Source: Rhodanobacter sp. LX-99 (lineage in GTDB: Bacteria > Pseudomonadota > Gammaproteobacteria > Xanthomonadales > Rhodanobacteraceae). Taken from it: a stretch of DNA of 64,000 nucleotides. Position numbers and translations under genes: made by a program. Positions 26,143-34,630 of the stretch are shown piece by piece. The stretch lies in the NCBI RefSeq assembly GCF_018599185.1, contig NZ_JAHFVL010000001.1, positions 1,736,001-1,800,000 on the forward strand. The letters run 5' to 3'. The notes under the pieces were generated by a model that saw only the letters and a program-made list of their open reading frames with translations, searched no databases and was not told the origin of the DNA. The stretch's first letter is position 1. The number at the start of each line of letters is the position of its first letter.

Positions 26143-29100
26143 ATGAGCAGTCACAACAAAACCCATAATCCGAGGTGGCGCCACACCGCTCTCGCCGTGG
26201 CACTGAGCATGAGCCTCGGCGGTGTCGCCATGGCGCAGTCCACCACGGGCTCCATATTCGGCCAGGCACCGGCAGCGGCGGGCGAAACCGTCTCGGCCAC
26301 CAACGCGACGGGCCTGACGCGCGAAGTGGCCGTCGACAGCTCGGGCCGTTTCCAGATCAGCAACGTGCCGGTCGGTGTCTACACGGTCTCGCTCAAGAAG
26401 GACGGCGCGGTCGTCGACACACGCAAGGTGTCCTTGGCGCCCAATGCCGGCACAGTGGTCACGTTCAGTGCCGAAACGACATCGCTGAGCGCGGTGACCG
26501 TCTCGGCCAATGCATTGCCTGCCATCGACGTCTCCAGCGTCAGTTCGAGCACGGTCATCACCGCCGCCGACCTGCGGAAACTGCCGATCAGCCGCAACGC
26601 GGAGTCCATCGCCCTCCTCGCCCCGGGCACCGTCAAGGGCAGCGGCTTCTTCCCCAACGCGGTCGCCTTCGGCGGATCGAGTGTGTCCGAGAACGCCTAT
26701 TACGTGAACGGCTACAACACCGGCGAGCCGTACAAGAACCTGGGTGGCTTTGCGCTGCCCTACGGCGCAATCGACCAGCAGGAAACGCTGACCGGTGGTT
26801 ACAGCGCCAAGTACGGTCGCTCCGACGGTGGCGTGATCAACCAGATTGGCAAGCGCGGCACCAACGAATGGCACTTCGGTGCCCAGGTGCTCTGGCAGCC
26901 GCGGTTCCTCGAGGGCACACCGGTCAACAACCGTTACGGCAACCCCGCAATCCCCGCAGATGTCGCTAACCCCGCCAGCCCAGATGGCTTCACTCATTAC
27001 CAGTTGGAAGATCCAGCCAAGCCGGGGACGCTGAACCAGTACCGCAACGACAACAAGGAGTGGGAGACAACCTACTCCGCCTACGTTGGCGGTCCGCTGA
27101 TCCAGGACAAGCTGTTCATGTTCCTGGCAGCCGAGACCACCAGGGACCAGACCACCAATGTCGAATCGGCGGCCAATCAGAAGGTTCAGTATCTGCGTGA
27201 CAAGAACACCAAGTTCTACGGCAAGCTGGACTGGAACATCACCGACAGCAATATCCTGGAACTGACGGCGCTGAAACAGAACCAGTCCAACGGTGCCGGC
27301 AAGACTTATGAATTCGACAACAGCACGCTGAAGTCCGGGGCATTCTCCAGCAACAACGACGTGACCAAGGACAACGCGCAGTTCTACCTTGGCCACTTCA
27401 CGAGCTACATCACCGACTCGGCCACGTTGAGCATCCTGTACGGCAAGGCCCGCTTCCAGGACCCCGTTGTCTACGGCAACACCAGCCCGCTGCCCTTCAT
27501 CTCGCGGCCGTACAACCAGAATCCGGCCTACCTGCCGCCTGGCACCGGCCCGAACGGCATTGTGAACGCCCAAGGCAACACCACCTGGACCTCTCCGCAG
27601 GCGACCAATGCCACCCATGGCCTGCGTGCCGACTTCGACTACCGTCTGGGCGATCACGACCTCGCCGTCGGTATCGACAACATGAACTACAAGGCCAGCC
27701 ACCAGGGTCCGGACAACCAGAATCCGTTCAACCCGGCAGTCAACTACTACTGGCGTTACGCCCCCGTTTCCGCTAAATACCCCAACGGTCGCGTGCAGAA
27801 GCGCACGATCGGCTGGGCCACCAGCATGACGGCGAGCCAGAAGGCCTATTACCTGCAGGACGACTGGCAGGTGGCGTCCAACGTGCTGCTGAACATCGGC
27901 ATCCGCAACGACCACTTCACCAACTACAACGACGTGGGCAAGGCGTTCGTCGACGAGAAGAACCAGTGGGAGCCGCGTATCGGCGCCAGCTGGGACGTGA
28001 ATGGTGATTCCTCGTTCAAGGTCTATGGCAACGTGGGCCGCTACTACCTCGCGCTGCCGGACAATGCAGCCGAACGTGCGGCAAACCGCTCGACCTACAT
28101 CACCCAGTACTTCACCTATACCGGCATTGATGCGGACGGTGTGCCGACGGGTCTGAAATCGCTGGGCGCCCCCACGTCACCGGATGGCGAATTCGGCTTG
28201 CCCAAGAATCCGGACGAAGTCACTGCGCGCAACCTCAAGCCCGAATACGTGGATGAGTTCATCCTCGGCTTCGACAAGAAGCTCAATGACGAGTGGACCT
28301 ACGGTGCCAAGGCGATGTGGCGCGACCTGAAGACCGCCATCGACGACGAATGTTCGGCGGGCCAGATCGCCACCAAGATGATCAGCATGGGTGTCGACCC
28401 GGCCAAGGTCGATTCCAACAATCCGGATGCCGATTATTACAACTCGCTGTACGGCGCATCGTCGTGCCGCCTGATCAACCCGGGCCTTACCAATGACATG
28501 CTGGTGAAGTCGCAAAATGCGACCAGCAGCGACATGATCGTATCGATGAGCCAGAAGGATTGGGGCTATATCAATGGCGTCAGGCGCAAGATCGGTTCGT
28601 TGAACCTGTACCTGGAGCATCCGTTCGACGGCAAGTGGATGGCCCGCCTCGACTACACCTTCAGCCGCGGCTTCGGCAATACCGAGGGTCAGGTGCGTTC
28701 CGACTTCGGCCAGGGCGACGTGTCCAAGACCGAGGACTGGGACAGCTGGCAGCTGATGGACGGTCAGGATGGCGATCTGGCCAACGTGCGCAAGCACCAG
28801 ATCCGCTTCCGCGGCGCCTACCAGATCACCCCGGAATGGCTGGTCTCCGGTACGCTGCTGGCCCAGTCCGGCACGCCGAAGGAGTGCCTGGGCTACTACG
28901 GCACCGAAGGCGTCGGCGACCCGACCGGTTATAACGGCGGCGGCAGCGGCAATTACCACTGGTGCCACGGTATCCGCATGCCCCCAGGTTCGGCAGGTCA
29001 TACGCCATGGACGGAGCAGGTCAACCTCGGCGTGCACTATGCGCCGGCGTTTGCCGACCACAAGCTGGGCTTCAACCTGGACGTGATCAACGCACTGAAC

Positions 29101-29244
29101 CAGCAGCGGCCGATCCAGACCGACGCAGCGGGCGAAAGCGCCTACGATGGTGCCAACACCGTGTTCATCAACAACAGCTACGGCGACGGGATCTATTGGC
29201 AGCCGCCGCGCACGGTGCGTCTGTCGGTCCAGTACGACTACTGA
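26143..29244 (+). CDS. Oar-like TonB-dependent receptor with N-terminal carboxypeptidase-regulatory domain
   Basis: A 1033-residue outer-membrane protein. Signal peptide about residues 1-32 (ending VAMAQ). QSTTGSIFGQAP opens a CarboxypepD_reg-like beta domain (about 33-115), then a plug (VSANALPAIDVSSVSSS, RNAESIALLAPGTVKG, GGYSAKYGRSDGGVINQIGK) and a large barrel with many aromatic strands. The Oar family in Xanthomonadales carries receptors of mostly unknown ligand. A TTG at 26137 is an alternative start: GGGGAG lies 5 bases before TTG and 11 before the ATG. A terminator follows the gene, and a sulfotransferase gene comes next. Confidence 0.9.
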   Translation: MSSHNKTHNPRWRHTALAVALSMSLGGVAMAQSTTGSIFGQAPAAAGETVSATNATGLTREVAVDSSGRFQISNVPVGVYTVSLKKDGAVVDTRKVSLAPNAGTVVTFSAETTSLSAVTVSANALPAIDVSSVSSSTVITAADLRKLPISRNAESIALLAPGTVKGSGFFPNAVAFGGSSVSENAYYVNGYNTGEPYKNLGGFALPYGAIDQQETLTGGYSAKYGRSDGGVINQIGKRGTNEWHFGAQVLWQPRFLEGTPVNNRYGNPAIPADVANPASPDGFTHYQLEDPAKPGTLNQYRNDNKEWETTYSAYVGGPLIQDKLFMFLAAETTRDQTTNVESAANQKVQYLRDKNTKFYGKLDWNITDSNILELTALKQNQSNGAGKTYEFDNSTLKSGAFSSNNDVTKDNAQFYLGHFTSYITDSATLSILYGKARFQDPVVYGNTSPLPFISRPYNQNPAYLPPGTGPNGIVNAQGNTTWTSPQATNATHGLRADFDYRLGDHDLAVGIDNMNYKASHQGPDNQNPFNPAVNYYWRYAPVSAKYPNGRVQKRTIGWATSMTASQKAYYLQDDWQVASNVLLNIGIRNDHFTNYNDVGKAFVDEKNQWEPRIGASWDVNGDSSFKVYGNVGRYYLALPDNAAERAANRSTYITQYFTYTGIDADGVPTGLKSLGAPTSPDGEFGLPKNPDEVTARNLKPEYVDEFILGFDKKLNDEWTYGAKAMWRDLKTAIDDECSAGQIATKMISMGVDPAKVDSNNPDADYYNSLYGASSCRLINPGLTNDMLVKSQNATSSDMIVSMSQKDWGYINGVRRKIGSLNLYLEHPFDGKWMARLDYTFSRGFGNTEGQVRSDFGQGDVSKTEDWDSWQLMDGQDGDLANVRKHQIRFRGAYQITPEWLVSGTLLAQSGTPKECLGYYGTEGVGDPTGYNGGGSGNYHWCHGIRMPPGSAGHTPWTEQVNLGVHYAPAFADHKLGFNLDVINALNQQRPIQTDAAGESAYDGANTVFINNSYGDGIYWQPPRTVRLSVQYDY

Positions 29245-29275
29245 TAGCTGACAACGGCTGAAACTGGCCGAGCCT

Positions 29276-29305
29276 AGCCACCGACCTTCGGGTCGGTGGC
29301 TTTTT
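29276..29305 (+). terminator. Intrinsic terminator after the Oar-like receptor
   Basis: A perfect 11-bp stem (AGCCACCGACC / GGTCGGTGGCT) closed by a TTCG tetraloop and followed by TTTTT. It separates the receptor from the sulfotransferase gene, so the two are probably separately transcribed or linked by readthrough. Confidence 0.95.
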
Positions 29306-29470
29306 CATGTGGCCACCAAGCTCACCACCACAGCACGGATCGTTGCCACCTCGCAGCACGAGCAAGGTCGCCGAACCGGAGAACCACGATCATCCATTGC
29401 TTGAAACGATGCCGTAATCTGGCAGCCGGCGGATTACATTCATCGATTCGAGCAGTCGCCGGGAACACCC

Positions 29471-31093
29471 ATGAGCGTCACCGATACATCCATCTCGAGC
29501 ACCGCACTTTTCCGACGGGTCCGAGAGTTCATTGACGGCAAACAGTGGACAGCGGCGCAGAAAGCGCTCGAATCACTCTTGCAGAGTGAGCCGCAAAACG
29601 TTCCGTTACGTATCGAGCTTGCCGCCGTGATTCTCCGACAAGGCCGCATGCGTGCTGCCACTTCGCAGCTGCTGCAGGCGGTGCCGATGCTGCCCAATGA
29701 CGTCCTGACAATCATCCATCTGGCGTGGCACCTGTCGATCAATGGCGAAATTCAGGGCGCGCGCGCGTGCCTGGCGCACCTCGGGCGCGCGCCCGATCCT
29801 CCGGCAGAGGTGCTGAGCGAACAAGCTCAACTCCACTGGATGCTCGGGGAAATATCCGAAGCGCGGACATGTATGGACCGAGCCGTGGCGCAGGGTGTCA
29901 CGACAAGCAGTGAATACTATCTCAACGCCATGCTGCATCAATTCACGGGCAGGATAGCCGAGGCCGAAAGCGTGTTGCTGGCATGCCTGCAGCGCTGGCC
30001 GCGCCATGGTGACTCAGCGATCATTCTCGCCAATCTGCGCAAGCAGACACTGGAGTCAAATCACCTTGAACTCTTTCGTGGCTCGCTGGCTGGAATGGCG
30101 ACGGACAGCGTCGCTGTCCGCGACAAGTTTTCCCGAGCCGAATTTGAATCAGCGACCTTCAAGGTACATGACGACCTGGGGCAGCGAGGGGAAGCATGGG
30201 CGGCACTGGAACGCAGCAATGCGCTAATGCAAGAAATAAATCTCTACGACGAAGCCGGCGAGAGTGCACTGACCGAGGCGCTGATCCATTGCTCGGACAT
30301 ACTCGCCACGCTGACAACTGGCAGCATGCCTCGGTTCGATGGCCCGATTCCCATTTTCATCGTTGGAATGCCCCGCTCGGGAACGACCTTGCTCGACCAT
30401 ATGCTTTCTAGTCACTCGGATGTGGTTTCCGCTGGCGAGATCCTGGATTTCCAGCGGCAGTTCCATTGGGTAACCGATGTTGCGCCCAGAGGCACGGAAG
30501 GCATGCTGGCGGCTATCAGCCGCTGTGAAGAGGTGGACTTTGACTTTGCCGAGCTAGGCGCCCGCTACCTGAAACAGACCCAGTGGCGCGCACAGGGGCA
30601 TCGTTATTACATCGACAAGCTACCCATCAACGTGCGAATGGTGCCGTTCATCCGCCGCGCATTGCCGCAGGCGCGGATACTGCATATGACGCGCGATCCG
30701 ATGGATGTTTGCTGGTCCAATCTCAAGATGATGTCCGGCATGGCGTCCCCTTATTGCTACGAACAACACGCACTTGCGCACTATTACAGTGAGTATGTGC
30801 GCCTGACGGACCATTGGCGGGCAAGCTTGCCAGGCGTCATGTTCGACGTCTCATATGCCTCGCTGGTCAATGACCCTGCGGCGACTCTTCATCAGGTGTT
30901 GCACCATTGCGGACTGGAAATGGAAGAGGACTGCCTGCATCCCGAGCGCAACGTCGCGCCCGTGGCGACCCCCAGCAGCGTCCAGGTGCGCGAAGCGATT
31001 CATTCCCGCACCCTTGGCCAGTGGCGCCGCTACGCGGCCCAGCTGAGCCCGTTGCAACAAGCACTCGTCGACTACGGTGTGAGGGTCGACTGA
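29471..31093 (+). CDS. TPR-repeat sulfotransferase
   Basis: A 540-residue fusion. Residues of about 1-260 are helical TPR-like repeats (LRIELAAVILRQGRMRAATS, WMLGEISEARTCMDRAV), and from about 290 a sulfotransferase domain with the 5'-phosphosulfate loop PRSGTTLLDHML near residue 300 and a 3'-phosphate-binding-like RDPMDVCWSNLKM. The enzyme transfers sulfate from PAPS to an unknown acceptor, probably in the cytoplasm since no signal peptide is seen. Genes of this architecture next to Oar-like TonB receptors recur in Xanthomonadales and sphingomonads, to my knowledge, which hints at a shared substrate. Confidence 0.88.
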   Translation: MSVTDTSISSTALFRRVREFIDGKQWTAAQKALESLLQSEPQNVPLRIELAAVILRQGRMRAATSQLLQAVPMLPNDVLTIIHLAWHLSINGEIQGARACLAHLGRAPDPPAEVLSEQAQLHWMLGEISEARTCMDRAVAQGVTTSSEYYLNAMLHQFTGRIAEAESVLLACLQRWPRHGDSAIILANLRKQTLESNHLELFRGSLAGMATDSVAVRDKFSRAEFESATFKVHDDLGQRGEAWAALERSNALMQEINLYDEAGESALTEALIHCSDILATLTTGSMPRFDGPIPIFIVGMPRSGTTLLDHMLSSHSDVVSAGEILDFQRQFHWVTDVAPRGTEGMLAAISRCEEVDFDFAELGARYLKQTQWRAQGHRYYIDKLPINVRMVPFIRRALPQARILHMTRDPMDVCWSNLKMMSGMASPYCYEQHALAHYYSEYVRLTDHWRASLPGVMFDVSYASLVNDPAATLHQVLHHCGLEMEEDCLHPERNVAPVATPSSVQVREAIHSRTLGQWRRYAAQLSPLQQALVDYGVRVD

Positions 31094-31163
31094 ACATCCT
31101 GCAAGCGCCGCAAAGGGGATTTGCCCCAGCGCCTGTTCGGGCTTTGCGCCGCGTGAGGGTGTT

Positions 31164-32303
31164 CTATTCCGGGCTTCCACCAATCCAGCTCTGCTGCACA
31201 CGGCACTCATCGTCCAGCATCACCAGGTCGGCCCGATAGCCGGGAGCGATGCGGCCATGACTGCCGCCCAGGCCGAGGAACTCGGCGGGATAGGTGCTGG
31301 CCATGCGCACCGCTTCCTCCAGCGACAGGCCGAGCAACTGCACCGCATTGCGCACCGCGCTGGCCATGTCCAGCGCGGAACCGGCAAGCACGCCTTGTGC
31401 GGTCCGGCAGATGCCGTCTTGCACGATGACGGTTTCGCCGTTGAGCACGTAGTCGGGACGATCCGCGCCGACCGGCGGCATCGCATCGGTGACCAGCAGC
31501 ATCTTGCCGCGCGGCTTGGCGGCGATCGCCACGCGCAGGCTGGCCGGGTGCACGTGGTGGCCGTCGGCGATGATGCCGCACCAGCTGTCGGCGTCCTCCA
31601 GCGCGGCGCCGACCACGCCCGGCTCGCGGCTGCCGAACGGGGTCATCGCGTTGAACAGATGGGTGAATCCGCGCACGCCTGCCGCGAGCGCGGCACGGGT
31701 CGTCTCGTAGTCGGCCGCGGTATGCCCGGCGCAGACGATCAGCCCGGCGGCGGCCAGCGCACCGATGCTGGCCAGCGGCACCTGGTCCGGCGCCAGCGTA
31801 AGCAGGCGCACGCCGCGGTGCGGCGCGCACAGCAGCGCCAGCTCGTCGCTGCCTGGCGCGTGGAAGTATTTCGGGTCGTGCACGCCCTTGCGCGCCGGCG
31901 CCAGGTACGGGCCTTCCAGATGGATGCCGAGCACGCCCGGCACGCCTTCGGCCAGCGCCTGCTCCACGGCGGCCAGCGCCGCACGCATCACTTCCAAGCG
32001 GTCGCTGATCAGGGTCGGCAGGAAGCCGGTGGTGCCGAAGCGCCGATGCGCGGCGCCGATCCGGCGCAACGTCTCCACGGTGGGTGCCTCGTTGAACAGC
32101 ACGCCACCGCCGCCGTTGACCTGCACGTCGATGAAGCCGGGCAACAGCATCGCGCCGTGCAGATCGTGCCGATGCGCATCACGCACGCGCGGGTCGGCAG
32201 GCGGCAGCAGGTCGACGATGCGCTCGCCCTCCAGCAGCACGGCGAGATCGTCGCGCCAGCCGTCTGGGGTGAGTACTCGGGCGTTGGCAAGGGCGAGTGT
32301 CAT
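31164..32303 (-). CDS. nagA: N-acetylglucosamine-6-phosphate deacetylase
   Basis: A 379-residue amidohydrolase. It removes acetate from GlcNAc-6-phosphate to give glucosamine-6-phosphate. Seen motifs: LPGFIDVQVNGGGG near the N-terminus, the metal Glu in GIHLEGPYL (about residue 128), metal His residues in CAGHTAADY and THLFNAM, IADGHHVHP, and the catalytic Asp in LVTDAMPPVG. Length fits NagA. It is third in the order nagQ-nagB-nagA on the minus strand, separated from nagB by about 190 bases that carry a hairpin element, which may change its expression relative to nagB. Confidence 0.95.
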   Translation of the reverse strand: MTLALANARVLTPDGWRDDLAVLLEGERIVDLLPPADPRVRDAHRHDLHGAMLLPGFIDVQVNGGGGVLFNEAPTVETLRRIGAAHRRFGTTGFLPTLISDRLEVMRAALAAVEQALAEGVPGVLGIHLEGPYLAPARKGVHDPKYFHAPGSDELALLCAPHRGVRLLTLAPDQVPLASIGALAAAGLIVCAGHTAADYETTRAALAAGVRGFTHLFNAMTPFGSREPGVVGAALEDADSWCGIIADGHHVHPASLRVAIAAKPRGKMLLVTDAMPPVGADRPDYVLNGETVIVQDGICRTAQGVLAGSALDMASAVRNAVQLLGLSLEEAVRMASTYPAEFLGLGGSHGRIAPGYRADLVMLDDECRVQQSWIGGSPE

Positions 32304-32344
32304 GGCGAGTCCTGCGGGGTATCCAGGTTGAACGGCGCCTCAGC

Positions 32345-32442
32345 CCGTTCGCACTGAGCGTAGCTCGCGCCAGCGAGCGAAGTCGAAGCGTCTCCGCGTG
32401 CCCATCGACTTCGGCCTTGCGGCCTACGCTCAGGGCGAACGG
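32345..32442. repeat. Dispersed hairpin element, copy A (nagB-nagA spacer)
   Basis: A 98-base imperfect palindrome: CCGTTCGCACTGAGCGTAGC at the left edge pairs with GCCTACGCTCAGGGCGAACGG at the right, with an inner GCGAAGTCGA / TCGACTTCGG pair. The same arms recur at 34343-34457 and 61493-61614. Confidence 0.85.
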
Positions 32443-32496
32443 ATGATTTCCCAGCCAGCTGAGTACGGCGCCCAACAGATGGCAGGTTTGGTTCGA

Positions 32497-33528
32497 TCAG
32501 ACGGTTTCCGTGACCTTGTTGAGATGCGGTGGCACGTCGGGGTTGAAGCCACGGCGCAGCGACAAGGCGCTGGCGGCGCGGTAGAAGCTCTGGATGATCA
32601 GCAGCGGCGTGCACAGCGCCGGCAGCCCGCTGGCCACCGGCAGCATGCCGCTGCCGTGGCGGCCGGGCGCGGCCACGAACACCTGCGCGCCGCGGCCGCG
32701 GAATTCATCGGCCACGGCCAGCGTGCCGGCCAGCGTATCGTCGTCCTGGCCGAAACACAGCACCGGGAAGTTCGGCCCGACCAGGGCCATCGGGCCATGC
32801 TTCACCTCGGCGGCACTGAACGCCTCGGCGTGCAGGCCGCAGGTTTCCTTGAACTTCAGCGCCGCCTCCAGCGCGATGCCGAGGCCGTAGCCGCGGCCAA
32901 CCACGAACAGGTTGTGTGCATGGACCAGGCCTTCGCCCAGCGCCGACCAGTCCGCATCCCAGCCGCTGCGCAGCGCATCCGGCAACGCCTGCAGTGCGGC
33001 GCCCAGCTCGACGTCGCCGCGCCAGCGCGCGCACAGGTGCAGCACCGCGGCCAGCGCGGCGATGTAGCTCTTGGTCGCCGCCACGCTGCGCTCCGAGCCC
33101 GCGTGCAGCGGGATCACCGTGTCGGCCAGCGCCGCCAGCGGCGAATCCTCGACATTCACCAGCGCCACCACGCGTGCGCCAGCAATCTTCGCCGCCTGCG
33201 CGTTGCGCAGCAGGTCGGGGCTCTTGCCCGACTGCGAGATCGCGATGAACAGCGCGCCCTGCCACTGCTGCTCGGCCGCATAGACCGAGGTGACCGACGG
33301 CGACGCCGACGCGGTGGCGATGCCGAGCTGGGTCTCGAACACGTACTTCGCGTACGCCGCGGCGTGATCGGAGCTTCCACGCGCGCAGGTGACGATGAAG
33401 CGCGGCGGCTGCGCGCGCAGCGATTGCGCCAGCGCAGCGACGACGGCCTCGTTCGCGGCGAACTGGCGCGCGACCACCGCGGCCGACTCGTGCGCCTCCT
33501 GGTACATCAAGGTGTCGCGGGCGTCCAT
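32497..33528 (-). CDS. nagB: SIS-domain glucosamine-6-phosphate deaminase (NagB-II type)
   Basis: A 343-residue protein with two SIS sugar-phosphate domains: TCARGSSDHAAAYAKY and SQSGKSPDLLRNAQ in the first, FVVGRGYGLGIALEAALKFKE and AEVKHGPMALV in the second. This resembles the isomerase half of GlmS without its glutaminase part, the known layout of NagB-II, which converts glucosamine-6-phosphate to fructose-6-phosphate and ammonia. Placement between a GntR regulator and nagA supports catabolic use rather than a biosynthetic GlmS role. It starts 9 bases after the regulator stop. Confidence 0.9.
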   Translation of the reverse strand: MDARDTLMYQEAHESAAVVARQFAANEAVVAALAQSLRAQPPRFIVTCARGSSDHAAAYAKYVFETQLGIATASASPSVTSVYAAEQQWQGALFIAISQSGKSPDLLRNAQAAKIAGARVVALVNVEDSPLAALADTVIPLHAGSERSVAATKSYIAALAAVLHLCARWRGDVELGAALQALPDALRSGWDADWSALGEGLVHAHNLFVVGRGYGLGIALEAALKFKETCGLHAEAFSAAEVKHGPMALVGPNFPVLCFGQDDDTLAGTLAVADEFRGRGAQVFVAAPGRHGSGMLPVASGLPALCTPLLIIQSFYRAASALSLRRGFNPDVPPHLNKVTETV

Positions 33529-33537
33529 ATCGATCCT

Positions 33538-34290
33538 TCAGTCGGTCTGCAATTCGGCGACGAAATCGTAGATGTCGCCGCGATACCAGGAACAGGTGAA
33601 CTCGACCACGCGGCCGTCGTCCAGAAAACTGCGCCGCTCGATGCTCAGCCCCGCGCTGCCCACGTTGACGTGCAGCAGCCGCGCCTGCTGCGCGTTCAGC
33701 GATACCGCACGCAGCCGCTGCAGTGCACGGCGCGGGCGCGCGTTGAGTTTTTCCAGCGCCTCGTACAGCGAGTCGCGCACCAGCAGCGGATCGGGCAGCA
33801 CGCTGGCCGGCACCACGCTGCGCTCGATCGCCAACGGTTCGTCCTGGCCGTAGCGCACGCGGTGCAGGCGCACCACCAGCGAGCCGGGCGACAGGTTCAG
33901 CGCCATCGATTCCTCCGGCGTCACTTCGCCGATGCCACGCTCGAAAAACTCGGAACGCGGCGACAGGCCGCGCTCGCGCAGGTCCTCGGTGAAGCTGGTC
34001 AGCCGCGACATCGGCTTGACGATGCGCTCGGCGATGAAGGTGCCGGCACCGTGGCGCTGGGTCAGCAGGCCTTCCTCGACCAGTCCGGCGATTGCCTTGC
34101 GCACGGTCACCCGCGACAGCTTCAGCGCCTGCGACAGGTCGCGTTCGCTGGGCAGCGCCTGGCCCGGCTCGATGTCGCGGTGCTCGACGATGTTGCGGAT
34201 CGCCCGGCGCAGGCGCAGGTAGGCCAGCGGCTGGTGCGTGGCCGGATCGCGGCAGATCCGGCGGTATTCGTTGGCGAGGGCAGCTTCCAT
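33538..34290 (-). CDS. nagQ: GntR/UTRA-family regulator of GlcNAc catabolism
   Basis: A 250-residue regulator: a GntR winged helix at about residues 20-90 (ALPSERDLSQALKLSRVTVRKAI, GLLTQRHGAGTFIAE) and a UTRA ligand domain to the end (SVVPASVLPDPLLVRDSLYEAL). In Xanthomonadales, GntR-type NagQ controls amino-sugar genes and senses a GlcNAc-derived sugar phosphate; the symbol is assigned by family and context. First gene of the nag operon, so probably autoregulated. Just upstream, on its coding strand, TGGTTCGCTATTGGTAT holds two TGGT half sites that might form an operator. Confidence 0.88.
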   Translation of the reverse strand: MEAALANEYRRICRDPATHQPLAYLRLRRAIRNIVEHRDIEPGQALPSERDLSQALKLSRVTVRKAIAGLVEEGLLTQRHGAGTFIAERIVKPMSRLTSFTEDLRERGLSPRSEFFERGIGEVTPEESMALNLSPGSLVVRLHRVRYGQDEPLAIERSVVPASVLPDPLLVRDSLYEALEKLNARPRRALQRLRAVSLNAQQARLLHVNVGSAGLSIERRSFLDDGRVVEFTCSWYRGDIYDFVAELQTD

Positions 34291-34342
34291 GCGGCGAACG
34301 ATACCAATAGCGAACCACTGGAAGCAAGCCGGCCACGACCCA

Positions 34343-34457
34343 CCGTTCGCAACTGGGCGTAGCCCGCGCCAGCGGGCAAAGTCGAGGTGCGTCGCGCGGA
34401 ACCCTTCGACTTCAGCCTGCGGCCTGCGCCTGTCCTGAGCTTGGCGAAGGGTTCAGG
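34343..34457. repeat. Dispersed hairpin element, copy B (nagQ-zwf spacer)
   Basis: A degenerate copy of about 115 bases with the same left arm (CCGTTCGCAACTGGGCGTAGC) and the inner CCCTTCGACTTCAGCCTGCGG block, but the right arm is altered (CCTGAGCTTGGCGAAGGGTTC). It occupies the first third of the divergent 340-base nagQ-zwf spacer. Confidence 0.75.
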
Positions 34458-34495
34458 GTGATCGGAGTCTGCGGCGGCGACCCGACTACGGCCGG

Positions 34496-34560
34496 TCAGC
34501 TACTGTTTTTATGAATTCGTATGCACACGGGTAGCTGATCTGGTATTTCACTGGTACGAT
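34496..34560 (+). promoter_or_regulatory. Candidate control region of zwf
   Basis: A perfect inverted repeat TCAGCTAC (34496-34503) / GTAGCTGA (34531-34538) encloses a 27-base AT-richer loop, and TACGAT at 34555-34560 is a possible -10 box with no convincing -35. The repeat may be an operator; the bound protein is not identified. Confidence 0.35.
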
Positions 34561-34630
34561 CGCCAACACCCCGGGCAAGACGCGCCATCAGGCCCCTGCC
34601 CGCCATCCGGCATCGAGTCGAGGTGACTGT

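Noticed and set aside
31257..34362. Long plus-strand frames across nagA, nagB and nagQ
   Set aside because: Shadows of the minus-strand nag genes, composed of His/Arg/Gln-rich sequence.
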